DNA of 64,000 bases from Dyella_B nitratireducens (GCF_049532905.1 NZ_CP064032.1:1736001-1800000), one strand, 5' to 3'. Positions 52,915 through 61,460 are shown, counted from the first letter of the stretch. Notes: generated by a model not told the origin, from the sequence alone. Numbers and translations are program-made.

Positions 52915-53859
52915 GTGTCTCCTGTCAAATCTCAACCTGTGACCGCAAAACTTACCAAGGCTGCTATTTTCCTTGTGATGACCTTGAAGCCCGGTGCCGA
53001 ACATGATTCGACAGTGCGAGGGCTTTGCGCGGACCTTTCTTCGCTGTCACGAGGCGTGGGCTTTCGCAACGTTAACGGCCGCTTGTCATGCGTCATGGGG
53101 TTTGGCTCGGATGCGTGGGATCGCCTTTTTGGACAGCAGCGACCTGTCGAATTGCATCCGTTTCGGGAGATTCGTGGAGTCCATCATGCGGTTGCCACAC
53201 CGGGTGACCTGCTGTTCCACATCCGAGCCACGCAGATGGATCTGTGCTTTGAAATGGCCGCGGCAATTCTGGATCGAATCCGCGATGTCGTGACGATCGT
53301 CGATGAAGTGCATGGGTTTAAGTATTTCGACGAGCGCGACCTATTGGGTTTTGTCGATGGCACGGAAAATCCTGTCGACCAGGATGCCACCGACGCGGTG
53401 ATCATTGGTGACGAAGACCCGGCGTTTGCAGGCGCAAGCTATGTGATCACCCAGAAGTATCTGCATGACCTGCGCGCATGGAACGCATTGCCCGTGGAAT
53501 ATCAGGAAGGCGTGATTGGACGCAAGAAACTCTCGAACATCGAGTTTGCAGATAAGGCTAAGCCAGCCTATGCGCACAACGTGTTGACCAACATTGTTGA
53601 AGACGGCAAACAACTTCAAATCGTGCGCGATAACATGCCATTTGGCGAGTTTGGCAAGGGGGAGTTTGGCACGTATTTCATCGGATATGCGCGATCACCA
53701 AGGCGCATCGAGCGCATGCTTGAAAACATGTTCGTGGGTCAGCCACCCGGGAATTACGACCGATTGCTCGACGTAAGCAGGGCGGTTACCGGCACGCTGT
53801 TCTTCGTCCCCACCGTAACCTTTCTGGACAACGTGTTTGAATTGAGCAAAGGTTTCTAG
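52915..53859 (+). CDS. Dyp-type heme peroxidase
   Basis: 314 residues starting at GTG. The family motif GFVDGTENP (with the distal Asp) is present, together with RDNMPFGEFG (distal Arg-x-x-PF-G) and YAHNVL, probably carrying the proximal His. No Tat or Sec signal is seen, so this is a cytoplasmic YfeX/P-class enzyme rather than a secreted EfeB. It uses hydrogen peroxide to oxidise dyes or porphyrin-type substrates in vitro. It sits alone between short repeat elements. Confidence 0.94.
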   Translation: MSPVKSQPVTAKLTKAAIFLVMTLKPGAEHDSTVRGLCADLSSLSRGVGFRNVNGRLSCVMGFGSDAWDRLFGQQRPVELHPFREIRGVHHAVATPGDLLFHIRATQMDLCFEMAAAILDRIRDVVTIVDEVHGFKYFDERDLLGFVDGTENPVDQDATDAVIIGDEDPAFAGASYVITQKYLHDLRAWNALPVEYQEGVIGRKKLSNIEFADKAKPAYAHNVLTNIVEDGKQLQIVRDNMPFGEFGKGEFGTYFIGYARSPRRIERMLENMFVGQPPGNYDRLLDVSRAVTGTLFFVPTVTFLDNVFELSKGF

Positions 53860-53888
53860 GGTATCACATATATTCACTTAGACACCAC

Positions 53889-53917
53889 GGCGATTAGCCT
53901 GTGTTATCGCGGGTAGC
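53889..53917 (+). repeat. Short GCGATTAG/TTATCG/GGGTAG element
   Basis: GGCGATTAGCCTGTG then TTATCGCGGGTAGC, about 30 bp after the peroxidase stop and 60 bp before the next start. Confidence 0.7.
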
Positions 53918-53975
53918 CGCAACTAAAGCGCTCAGCCGCAACCCGCATCATGAAGACATTTCTTGAGGTGGAATA

Positions 53976-54854
53976 ATGAGCGAAAGCGATGAGTTAAACG
54001 TAAGCCAATACATCCATACGGATGATGTTCGGCGCCGCTGCCTATTTACAGGAGTAGACGTTCCTGGAACAAAAAGGGGTGAGCACGTCATTCCGCGCTG
54101 GCTCGTGAAGGATCACGCCCTCCAAGATGGTGGTGTTCAATTGGGGCAACCGGAGGCGCTTGCGCGAATTCTTGAGTTCACCGCCCCAGCAGATGCTGTA
54201 GCGAACCAAACTTTCGGGGCTCTGGAGCAGCGAATTAAGGAAAATCAAGCAGATGTTTCAGATGATGAGCTTTACCTTTGGCTCCTGAAATTATCCAGTG
54301 GCATGCTGTGGAATCATCGACGGCTAGCGGAAAACGCGCAACACCCCCGAGCTCCCGTCCAGTTTGATGTTCGCCTGGAAGGAATAGTGAGCAACGAATT
54401 TCAGGACGCCTACGCGAAATGGATGGATGGCTCCTTCTCTCGAAAAGGCAGCCTGACCAAGCTCCCTAGCGGCGTTGACCGCTTAATGATCTTGCACATT
54501 TTTGGTGTAACCCTACTCGATTTCGAGCACGAGACTCATGAGGGCATTTTTCCATACGTTCTGATGGCGATGGGTCGGCCGGGTCACCCGCTCCTAGTGG
54601 CCAGCTTCTTTGACACCGGGCGCAAGTGGGAAGAGGACATCGTTTATTCTGCCTGGGCGAGCAACGAAGTGGCCACAACGCCTGAAGTACCCTTCGTTCG
54701 TGCAGCGCTCGCTACCGCACTTTACACAATGGAGCTGAGGCCGCTCGTAAGTAGCGAGGAGCAGGAACAGCGACTTATGGATGGCATCGCTCATGCAGCC
54801 GGAGTGCGCCGATTCACCGACGACGAAGGCGTGAAGCGTTTCAGGCCGCGCTAG
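53976..54854 (+). CDS. HNH-like nuclease candidate
   Basis: 292 residues from an ATG after GAGG. The N-terminus RRRCLFTGVDVPGTKRGEHV then IPRWL resembles the treble-clef start of HNH endonucleases found in defence loci (C-x2-C/T...EHVIP-x-W), though the second Cys is replaced by Thr. The rest is helical with no named domain. If active it would cut nucleic acid in the cytoplasm; the missing Cys weakens the call. Confidence 0.55.
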   Translation: MSESDELNVSQYIHTDDVRRRCLFTGVDVPGTKRGEHVIPRWLVKDHALQDGGVQLGQPEALARILEFTAPADAVANQTFGALEQRIKENQADVSDDELYLWLLKLSSGMLWNHRRLAENAQHPRAPVQFDVRLEGIVSNEFQDAYAKWMDGSFSRKGSLTKLPSGVDRLMILHIFGVTLLDFEHETHEGIFPYVLMAMGRPGHPLLVASFFDTGRKWEEDIVYSAWASNEVATTPEVPFVRAALATALYTMELRPLVSSEEQEQRLMDGIAHAAGVRRFTDDEGVKRFRPR

Positions 54855-54954
54855 TTGGAGTTTTATCAGTGAAGGAGAACCCTACAACCGGAGGGCAGGG
54901 ACGATCGAAAGGCACGCGTTGTATGAGTTCCGATTTTCGATAAACTTGCCTACA

Positions 54955-54982
54955 GCGATTAGGGATTGCTATCAAGGGTAAG
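54955..54982 (+). repeat. Diverged short GCGATTAG/TTATCG/GGGTAG element
   Basis: CAGCGATTAGGGATTG then CTATCAAGGGTA. Both halves are recognisable, with a few changes. Confidence 0.5.
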
Positions 54983-55139
54983 ACCCGCAGGCAATCATGG
55001 AACCATGTTAGCTGTCGGGTCACCAGTCAGCTGTGCTGCGCACGCTGTCAACCCCATTCGGCTCGCCGGCACGACGTCCCCCCGGTTTTGAGTAGCACAG
55101 CGATTTGGAGTCCAATCCCCCAACGGAAGGAGATTGGAC

Positions 55140-55265
55140 GTGAAGAAGCGATTTACTGAAGAACAGATCATCGGCTTCCTGCGAGAAGCGGACGCCGGCG
55201 TGCCGGTCAAGGAGCTGTGTCGCAAGCATTCTATGTTCAGCAATGGCTTCCTGACTTTCGGGTAG
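55140..55265 (+). mobile_element. IS3-family orfA 5' fragment
   Basis: A GTG-started frame reads KKRFTEEQIIGFLREADAG then VPVKELCRKHS, the typical N-terminus of IS3-family transposase OrfA, then loses similarity and stops after 41 residues. GGAAGGAGA upstream is the original ribosome binding site. The rest of the element is absent, so it is a dead remnant. Confidence 0.82.
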
Positions 55266-55540
55266 CCCAAAAAGGCAAGCTCCAAAAACTCAGGAAATAG
55301 CAGGTACGCACCGATGAGCAGCACGACGGCTTAAGAATCAGGCAACACCTCATCTCAAGTTCTCGGTCAGCCCGACATAAGAGCAGTAACTAGGCAGCAC
55401 GTCGGCTAGACAAACCGCGGCACGGACCGCCGGTAAATATCTCGACATTTCAATTTCGCGCGCCGCTTTATCGTGGCCGTGGCCTAGTGCTTGCTCTGCG
55501 GCATCGCGCTACGGGAACCTATTGCTTGAGGTACTAACTC

Positions 55541-55699
55541 ATGAGTAGTTCTGTTCTTTTGTTTGCACCGCCCAAAGCGAAGGGTAGCTATGTTTCAGGT
55601 CGCTTGGACCTGCGCTGGAAAATTCCCATGGAGTGGGTCGTGTGGATCGTGTATGCCGTATTGATCCTCCTGTATACCAGCGGTCACCATTTGACGTAA
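55541..55699 (+). CDS. Small single-helix membrane protein
   Basis: 52 residues from an ATG with GAGG about 9 nt upstream, ending just before a strong terminator. The C-terminal half is hydrophobic (WVVWIVYAVLILLYTSG), preceded by a basic segment. Small size, ribosome binding site and terminator support a real gene. Function unknown. Confidence 0.6.
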   Translation: MSSSVLLFAPPKAKGSYVSGRLDLRWKIPMEWVVWIVYAVLILLYTSGHHLT

Positions 55700-55705
55700 C
55701 TGAAA

Positions 55706-55735
55706 AACCGGGGGAGACGATGGTCTCCCCCGGTT
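55706..55735. terminator. Bidirectional terminator
   Basis: A perfect 13-bp stem (AACCGGGGGAGAC / GTCTCCCCCGGTT) with a GATG loop. Plus-strand sequence after it is T-poor (CGGTT), while the minus strand reads into TTTTTC. It lies between the convergent small gene and 55,766. Confidence 0.8.
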
Positions 55736-55765
55736 CGGTTAGTTCAGATGATTTGAGCGAATTAC

Positions 55766-56668
55766 TTAGATCGAGGCCACCGTCACATTGCGACTTTCGA
55801 GCACGTCTTTCTTAGCCGCATCGGCCAGGAGGGGGGTGCTCACCAGATCATCCGGAGTAATCTGACCCCGCACCAACGCCTCGGCGAGGTGATAGTAGGA
55901 AAGCAACTCGTCGTGAAGCGCCGGATCAACATCGGCGCCGCGGACGATATCCACACCGATGACCACCTCGCGATCTTCCGCGTAAATTGCATTGGTCAAA
56001 TCGTTATAGTCGTTCCTCAGGTCGAAATAGACCAATGGAACTTCATATTTCGCGCGAGCAATGTCCTGTCGATAGACATACCGATAGCCATCCGTGCTGA
56101 CTTTCAGTTGTATACCGGCCGAAATGCCGGCAGGCCTCCCGTGAGCGAGCATTTGGAGCTCCCGCACCGTGTCGTCCCTGTGTACCCATATGACATCGCG
56201 ATGTGAATCGGTGGGGCTGTATTTCTGGGGAAACCGCTGACGTGTCGTTTCCAGACCTGTACCTATGGCGATGAAATCATCGAGAGCGTTGTGAACAAAT
56301 CGTCCCCGGCGCCCGATTTGGCCCCAGCGACGATTGAGGGCGACGTCCTCATTGCACCGACGCACGACAATGGCCTCCGCAATTTTTCCGAGAAGCCTCA
56401 TCACGGCGCCTTTTACGGCCTCCTCGGATGTCACGATGATAATGCTCGAGCGTAGTAAACCGTCCTCGTCGAGGGACACCAAGCCCAGTTCACGGGTCAG
56501 TACATCGAGCATAGTCGCGCCATAACTATGGCGGATCAGCTCAATATGGCGCGGCCCACGATGCCACTGATCCAAGGGCTGGACGGCGAGAGGATCGATG
56601 CAGCCATCGGACCTCATCATGGCCACGACTAGCTGCATGGTTGGTGCGTATTTCTGGATCAGACTCAT
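55766..56668 (-). CDS. Hypothetical protein, possible restriction-endonuclease-like fold
   Basis: 300 residues. The C-terminal half contains HRDDTVRELQMLAHG, then ISAGIQLKVSTDGYRYVYRQ and EVPLVYFDLRNDYNDL. The Q-x-K pattern after a glycine-rich turn, followed by a strand-turn-FDLRND, recalls PD-(D/E)xK nucleases in which the K motif reads GIQ-x-K. N-terminal catalytic Asp/Glu are not certain. The protein stands alone, convergent with the small membrane protein. Confidence 0.55.
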   Translation of the reverse strand: MSLIQKYAPTMQLVVAMMRSDGCIDPLAVQPLDQWHRGPRHIELIRHSYGATMLDVLTRELGLVSLDEDGLLRSSIIIVTSEEAVKGAVMRLLGKIAEAIVVRRCNEDVALNRRWGQIGRRGRFVHNALDDFIAIGTGLETTRQRFPQKYSPTDSHRDVIWVHRDDTVRELQMLAHGRPAGISAGIQLKVSTDGYRYVYRQDIARAKYEVPLVYFDLRNDYNDLTNAIYAEDREVVIGVDIVRGADVDPALHDELLSYYHLAEALVRGQITPDDLVSTPLLADAAKKDVLESRNVTVASI

Positions 56669-57218
56669 TTGGGAAGCCCGTGGATCACGATCAGCGCTAG
56701 CTTAGGCCGTATGGCTATAGGGAAGCAAAAAAAAACGGTATTTTTGAGCCAATGAAATCAAGGGAATGCGGATCCCACCGGAGCAGTGTTGGTGGGCGGC
56801 GCAATACCCCTTAACCCCTACTTCCTCTTCCTGGCAACGCGTAGGCAAACTAATGTCTGCCTTCAACCCGAAGCGGACGTTGGCACCTTCGATTGCGTGG
56901 AAGCGGCGACGTTGTGATCGACCGTCAGATGATTGACAACGCGGGCGGTAGAGCGCAGACACTTAGTCCATGAGGCGTGGGGCTGAGGGGTTGGGCAGTT
57001 CACCCCATGACGGTCACTCCTGGTGGCTAGAAAAGCACCAAAGTAGCGGAATTAACATACCCGCCACGTCCGGCTATGCTCGCGTGTGTAACCGGGCCTA
57101 GCTGGGTGAAGTTACCCTGAAATAAGGGGGCGTTGCGATCCATGCCGCGTGTCGCAACATGTATAACCGGACGGCGGAGTCGGTATATTCAGTAGTTATG
57201 TGCAAAGGGGATGGACAC
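56669..57218. other. Intergenic region, no gene seen
   Basis: About 550 bp. An open frame at 56,702-56,962 resembles low-complexity repeat-derived translations (NVRFGLKADIS) and is not called. No attC is found here, which matters because the following gene looks like an integron cassette. Confidence 0.35.
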
Positions 57219-58271
57219 GTGGCAACACTCAAGGACGCAGCGGAAAACACCAAAGTAGCTCTCGATGTTGCGCGCGGAGCACGCAGGTGGGCATCTCGTT
57301 CTACGGCAAGGGTGCTTTTGCTCTTGTCTCTTGTAGGAGTGATTGTTCTAGCGGGGCAAGCGCTTTATCTCAATCATCTGCTACAACAATCAAGCGAAGC
57401 TACGCAAACTTACGTAAAAACGGAACGTTTGCTTAGCGACAAGCTCGCTTACGAAGCTGCAATAGATGCAATTTCAGCTTGCATCGAGTCACACAGCGAA
57501 ATTACAACGCTACATAAGTGGTATTGCACTCAAGCGGATAGCCAGTTCAAAACGCGCACAAGGGAACTTAAGTACCCTGGTGCACAGGAGATGTTTCAGC
57601 TCCACGCATATCTTGCAATGAGAGACCTCATGCGCAATAGGGTGCGTGGGCTCGCGTTAGATCAACTCGTTCAGCCCTCAGATACATCGCAGGGTAAGAC
57701 ACTTACCTTGGTCGCAAGTAAAACGGGCACGTTGACTGCAGCGATACTTACGGCCCTGCTCATGTTGGGCACATTTGTGTACTTGGTGTGGCTTCCCAAA
57801 CGCCAAAGTGAGGAAGGAGCAATCATGAAGCCCCAAGATTTTCAGCGCCACTTTCAAAGCAAAATACGCGTCATGCTGGACTGGTCAAAATTCATCTCAT
57901 CGGACTGGTCAATCGAGCTGCGTTACTTTTCGATCCCTGAACAATCTAGCCTCGTCTACACCCCTTGGTATGCACAACCTGACGGTTCGGCCTGTGCGTA
58001 CAATTCGCCCAATGCAATGCCCCAATCCGTGGCCTCAGTTGCTTTAAACAGCGCGCTTCGCGAGCACCATAAAGTTGGCGACGCCCCACATTCCGAATCA
58101 ATTTCTGTGGTTCCTGCATACAGGCTAAACGGCGACTCCATTCTCTTGCTTGACGGTAATCATCGAGCCGTTTCTTCTCAAGCGGCTTCAACAAAGCTTG
58201 GTTTAGCTGCCTTCGTAATCAACGGGCCAATTGATGAGCATGTACTCCCAGACCTCGCACATTGGGTCTAA
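57219..58271 (+). CDS. Integron-cassette membrane protein with ParB-like C-terminal motif
   Basis: 350 residues from a GTG 8 nt after AAGGGG; in-frame ATGs at 57,159 and 57,198 are possible. Two membrane helices (VLLLLSLVGVIVLAGQALYL and AAILTALLMLGTFVYLVWL) bracket a ~130-residue extracytoplasmic domain with two Cys. The cytoplasmic C-terminal part ends with VPAYRLNGDSILLLDGNHRA, which resembles the ParB/sulfiredoxin motif (LxDGNHR). The TAA stop lies within the left core of an attC site, exactly as in integron gene cassettes, so the gene was probably captured as a cassette. Function unknown. Confidence 0.7.
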   Translation: MATLKDAAENTKVALDVARGARRWASRSTARVLLLLSLVGVIVLAGQALYLNHLLQQSSEATQTYVKTERLLSDKLAYEAAIDAISACIESHSEITTLHKWYCTQADSQFKTRTRELKYPGAQEMFQLHAYLAMRDLMRNRVRGLALDQLVQPSDTSQGKTLTLVASKTGTLTAAILTALLMLGTFVYLVWLPKRQSEEGAIMKPQDFQRHFQSKIRVMLDWSKFISSDWSIELRYFSIPEQSSLVYTPWYAQPDGSACAYNSPNAMPQSVASVALNSALREHHKVGDAPHSESISVVPAYRLNGDSILLLDGNHRAVSSQAASTKLGLAAFVINGPIDEHVLPDLAHWV

Positions 58272-58322
58272 CATCTCGTTCAAGGCGGACGGCTTCGCCG
58301 CCGCTTAACTTCAGCGTTAGAG
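58266..58322 (+). repeat. Integron attC recombination site (59-base element)
   Basis: The left core GTCTAAC (RYYYAAC) and right core GTTAGAG (GTTRRR, last base off consensus) enclose an imperfect palindrome including CGTTCAAGGCGGACGG, then CTTCGCCGCCGCTTAAC. Order and content closely follow resistance-cassette attC sites such as those of aadA. Size is 57 bp. No integrase gene or second attC is seen in the window. Confidence 0.85.
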
Positions 58323-58413
58323 CTTTCACTCTAAAAAAGCGTAGTCGAAAATGGTGCATCACCCCGAGACTGTTTTTTTCATAATGTACGTGATTCGTAA
58401 CCTCAAGTAGCCC

Positions 58414-58950
58414 ATGACCCTTCCCGAACACGTTCGCAACGACCTGCTTGCCACGCCTCTTGGCACGCCGGCATTAAACGCACTAGTTAAGCTGTATCAG
58501 AGAGATGGGTAATTGCTGGAAGTTGATGCAAATGAGCGATCTATTTCTCATCGCTTTGGCATGTATCTGCAAGAAGAGATGCCGGGTTTTGACGTTGATC
58601 AGGCGCTCGGGACCGGCTCTCCGAATACGGTGATACGCATGCTGGACACATGGCGCGGATCTTTGGCGCAACGGCTGCAGGAGGTGATCAAGCTGCCGGA
58701 TGTGCCGTCCAAAGTAGGGCAGGCGTTTGCGGAAGTGTGGTGCCTCGCCGTCACGCACGCGGAGACCCTCGCCCGCGAGGCCTTTATCGAAGACCAGAAC
58801 GCCCTCTTTGCCGAACAAACGTCGCTAACCCAGGAACGTAAGCTGTGGGAGATCGCCCTGGCCGAAGCCCAGGCCAACGTCGCCGAACATACAAGCAAAC
58901 TGGCACAAGCCGATGTCCAACTCCGAGAGCGCCAACCGGAAAATACATAA
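58414..58950 (+). pseudogene. kfrA: Disrupted KfrA-like gene with unrelated N-terminal piece
   Basis: From an ATG at 58,414 the frame runs 32 codons to a TAA, then continues in the same frame. The first part with LLEVDANERSISHRFGMYLQ is unlike KfrA. From ALGTGSPNTVIRMLDTWRG on, it is a KfrA DNA-binding segment followed by coiled coil (QTSLTQERKLWEIALAEAQ), ending abruptly after LRERQPENT. The second, apparently longer copy at the right edge shares NALFA-x-QTSL-x-QE-x-KLWEIAL. So this copy is damaged by a stop codon, a probable fusion junction and a truncated tail. KfrA proteins bind DNA and are common on plasmids and in Xanthomonadales. Confidence 0.65.
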
Positions 58951-59121
58951 GTGTCCCTGAGGTACTCAGTCGGCTGGATGAAGTATTGCGTGCCAAGCGG
59001 TGTGATAAGAACCCACGTTAAGTCGTGCATCAGTGTGATGCGGCTGCAACGCAATCCAATTGATGCTTCGTCGTCGCCCGTTCCGGAGCGAATCTCCATA
59101 CAGGCTGATCGGCATGCGGGA

Positions 59122-59652
59122 CTAGTCTTCTGGCAGCCACTGCTCTATCCGTCCACCGTGAACGCGGAATCGACCTCGCGAGACGGTGCCGTCTAAGTGA
59201 CGTGTAAGTTCGGTCCACTCATTTATAGAGGCGTCAATCTGCCACCATTTGTCGAAGAATTGGGGCATTTTCAATACCGCATCGAGGCAGCGAAACGCCA
59301 GCCTGATCTCGTGCTCCGAACCGCCACCGAAGTTGAACACGAAGATGGCGGGACATTTGATCAGGGGAAACTTGGCTTGATTAAGAAAATCGCGATCGCA
59401 AGTTACTAGGATCAACTTGCGCTTCAGTGCGTAAGCGGCGTGCGCCTCATCTGGAAATCCAAGCATGTTGGCCTCGGCAGCAGTCTTAACCTTGCCCCCC
59501 ATCTTTCGCAACACCTGCGCAGCAAGCAGCGGGAAGTTCTCGTCAGCGTAAAACCGAGCCTTCGCCTTCTTTGCCAAGTTGTCCAAAACCTCTGCCGCTT
59601 CCTTGGGGGAACACGGATCTTCGAGGGCGATTGCTACCAGGTCCTTCCACAC
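59122..59652 (-). CDS. PIN-like (DUF5615) protein, probable toxin
   Basis: 176 residues from GTG. The PIN-like fold is shown by ARFYADENFPLLAAQVLRKM (DENF) and KRKLILVTCDRDFLNQAKFP (T-x-D-x-DF), then a helix-rich C-terminus. DUF5615 proteins are putative Mut7-C/PIN-type ribonucleases, usually paired with a DUF433 antitoxin. No such partner is seen beside it; it is longer than the usual ~110-120 residues at both ends. RNase activity is inferred. Confidence 0.75.
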   Translation of the reverse strand: MWKDLVAIALEDPCSPKEAAEVLDNLAKKAKARFYADENFPLLAAQVLRKMGGKVKTAAEANMLGFPDEAHAAYALKRKLILVTCDRDFLNQAKFPLIKCPAIFVFNFGGGSEHEIRLAFRCLDAVLKMPQFFDKWWQIDASINEWTELTRHLDGTVSRGRFRVHGGRIEQWLPED

Positions 59653-59667
59653 AAGCAGACTCCTGGA

Positions 59668-60402
59668 TTACTGCGTAGTGTCAGTGGAGCCGCTATCGCA
59701 ATGCACCAGGTTTGGACCCGAGTCTGCTCTCAGGCAGGTATTGAGCGCTGCGATGTTTGATGCTGCGGCTGAGTCATCGACGTTCATCGAGTCGCGAGGA
59801 ACTTCTGGATTCATGTCATTGCCTGATGGTAACGACCAGTTTGCCGGCAGGTGATATTTCTTCTCCAGCACCGCCCCGGCCTTGTTGTCGGCGGCATCAG
59901 GATCCATGCCTTTCTTCTCGTAGCTGTTTTCGAGTGCGTCGTATTCCTCATAGAGGTCGACGTCCTGTTGCGTGGAGAGCGCGCTTGGTTCGGCCTGGAG
60001 AATCTGCCAAGGCTTCCCGCGAGACCAGATGTCGCGCTGCGTGTTTGGGCTGTAGTAGGCGTGCGCAACCTCGCGGAACCGAACGCCCTGCTTTTCGTGA
60101 ATGTCATTTCGACGCACAGATACTTCCACGGAGTCGATGCCATCGCCGCCGATCTTCTGTGCGATGGCGATTGCTGTAGCTGTCCATTCTTTCGTGGAAC
60201 CTCCATTAACACCCACACCGATATTGGCGACCTTTAAGTTGCCCTGGTAAAGCCCGCTCTCATAGGCAGTCTCTACTGAGAACGGGAGCGCTTTGACCGT
60301 CGGCGCTCCGGAGTAAGTGGGCTGTGCTTGGGGGGCGTCATCTGAGGAGCTACAACCGCTTATGGCACATGTGATTGCCGCGGCCAACACTATGTTTCGC
60401 AT
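59668..60402 (-). CDS. Lipoprotein of unknown function
   Basis: 244 residues. The N-terminus MRNIVLAAAITCAISGCSSS has a lipobox (ISGC) followed by a Ser-rich linker, so it is anchored in the envelope. The mature part has KVANIGVGVNGGSTKEWTAT and GGDGIDSVEVSVRRNDIHEK. A family name is not certain (DUF4875 is possible). It lies 15 bp from the PIN-like gene on the same strand and may be co-transcribed. Confidence 0.75.
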   Translation of the reverse strand: MRNIVLAAAITCAISGCSSSDDAPQAQPTYSGAPTVKALPFSVETAYESGLYQGNLKVANIGVGVNGGSTKEWTATAIAIAQKIGGDGIDSVEVSVRRNDIHEKQGVRFREVAHAYYSPNTQRDIWSRGKPWQILQAEPSALSTQQDVDLYEEYDALENSYEKKGMDPDAADNKAGAVLEKKYHLPANWSLPSGNDMNPEVPRDSMNVDDSAAASNIAALNTCLRADSGPNLVHCDSGSTDTTQ

Positions 60403-60481
60403 GGGTTCTCCATCCTATGTGGTGTCATTGTAGCGGTGATCCTTATAATGGTGAAAAGGAATAACTAGAGGGTAGGGAGTC

Positions 60482-61183
60482 ATGTGGGAGACCGAGACGG
60501 CTGCGACGATTTCGCACGCGACCACAGCCAACCAACTCATTGAGCAGTTGACCGGGCAGCTGGCTCAATTCGTCTTCGAAAAGAGCACGTCGCGCCAATG
60601 CGTCGCGCTTCCTTTGCTCAAGGCATCAATCGACGCCGCGGCAGCTGCAACACGCCTGCTTATGGTCGATCCGATTCAGTATGGAAGCGCCGCTGAGGCG
60701 CTGTTCCGCCCTCAGCTCGAGCGCTACATGCGGGCGATCTATTTCGGGTCTCCACATCTGACCACGGACGAACAGGTTCGTGCGTTCCTAGAGGACGACA
60801 AGATATCCATAACTTTTGACCACCTCGCCGAGCGAGTCGGTGAGGAGATCGTTCGCCAAATTGGCAAGCCGGATGACATGTTGGGGAAGTTGTTTGGCGC
60901 AGCCTTGGTGCTGGAGAAGCGAGACTTGCACGGCGCAGTGCACGGCGGGCAACTGGTTGTGCGTCGCTATTTGAACGATGCTCTCGCCTTTAATCCTTGG
61001 GTGCTATCGACTGGCGCTATCATCATGATGATGTTGGCGCTAGCGATGCTTGCTTTTAGTCAATACGCGCTCCTGTGTGGAGCAAAGCAAATGAATACGA
61101 GTGTGGACTTCGCAAAGATGCTTGTGGCGGCGTTCCCGGCCATGAAGCTCGCGATCGACCCGAGCACCCCATTGCCGGACTGA
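60482..61183 (+). CDS. Hypothetical membrane-associated protein
   Basis: 233 residues, mostly helical. It contains ALFRPQLERYMRAIYFGSPH and DLHGAVHGGQLVVRRYL, the latter with an RxxxH-free but histidine-bearing motif reminiscent of DUF6988/AbiV-like proteins. A C-terminal membrane helix is likely (AIIMMMLALAMLAFSQYALL). GGGAG lies very close to the ATG, inside a partial copy of the short element (GAGGGTAGGG). Function unknown. Confidence 0.6.
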   Translation: MWETETAATISHATTANQLIEQLTGQLAQFVFEKSTSRQCVALPLLKASIDAAAAATRLLMVDPIQYGSAAEALFRPQLERYMRAIYFGSPHLTTDEQVRAFLEDDKISITFDHLAERVGEEIVRQIGKPDDMLGKLFGAALVLEKRDLHGAVHGGQLVVRRYLNDALAFNPWVLSTGAIIMMMLALAMLAFSQYALLCGAKQMNTSVDFAKMLVAAFPAMKLAIDPSTPLPD

Positions 61184-61274
61184 GCTTATAGTGGAGGGCA
61201 GGGAACTAGGGGAGGCAGGGATGACTGGAGTCGATAAGGTCTACTAACTTACAAAGATCTTTACGGATATCTCG

Positions 61275-61460
61275 ATGACCACAATTCATGTCACTGCAAC
61301 ACAGCTCAATGATGATCGCTATCATGTCGTGGGTGACGATGGCCGTGACTATGGCGTCGTCGCTGCACGAGAGATCGATCGGGCCGTTCAAAAAGCAAAT
61401 GGTGCGGATATTAATCTGACGGTGATATGCAAAAGAATCCCGCACAGTAACAACCTTTAG
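61275..61460 (+). CDS. Small hypothetical protein
   Basis: 61 residues (MTTIHVTATQLNDDRYHVVG...), soluble, separated by 2 bp from the next ATG. The tight spacing supports a two-gene operon. No family is recognised. Confidence 0.55.
   Translation: MTTIHVTATQLNDDRYHVVGDDGRDYGVVAAREIDRAVQKANGADINLTVICKRIPHSNNL

Larger units (their letters stand above)
54855..55540. other. Intergenic region with short element and IS fragment
   Basis: About 685 bp. It contains a diverged short element (54,955-54,982) and an IS3-type orfA fragment (55,140-55,265). Nothing else is recognised. Confidence 0.4.

Noticed and set aside
52915..53859. EfeB iron-uptake peroxidase
   Set aside because: No Tat signal and no efeU/efeO neighbours; a cytoplasmic Dyp enzyme fits better.
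56702..56962. 86-residue minus-strand ORF with NVRFGLKADIS
   Set aside because: Resembles a translated repeat often mis-annotated as protein.
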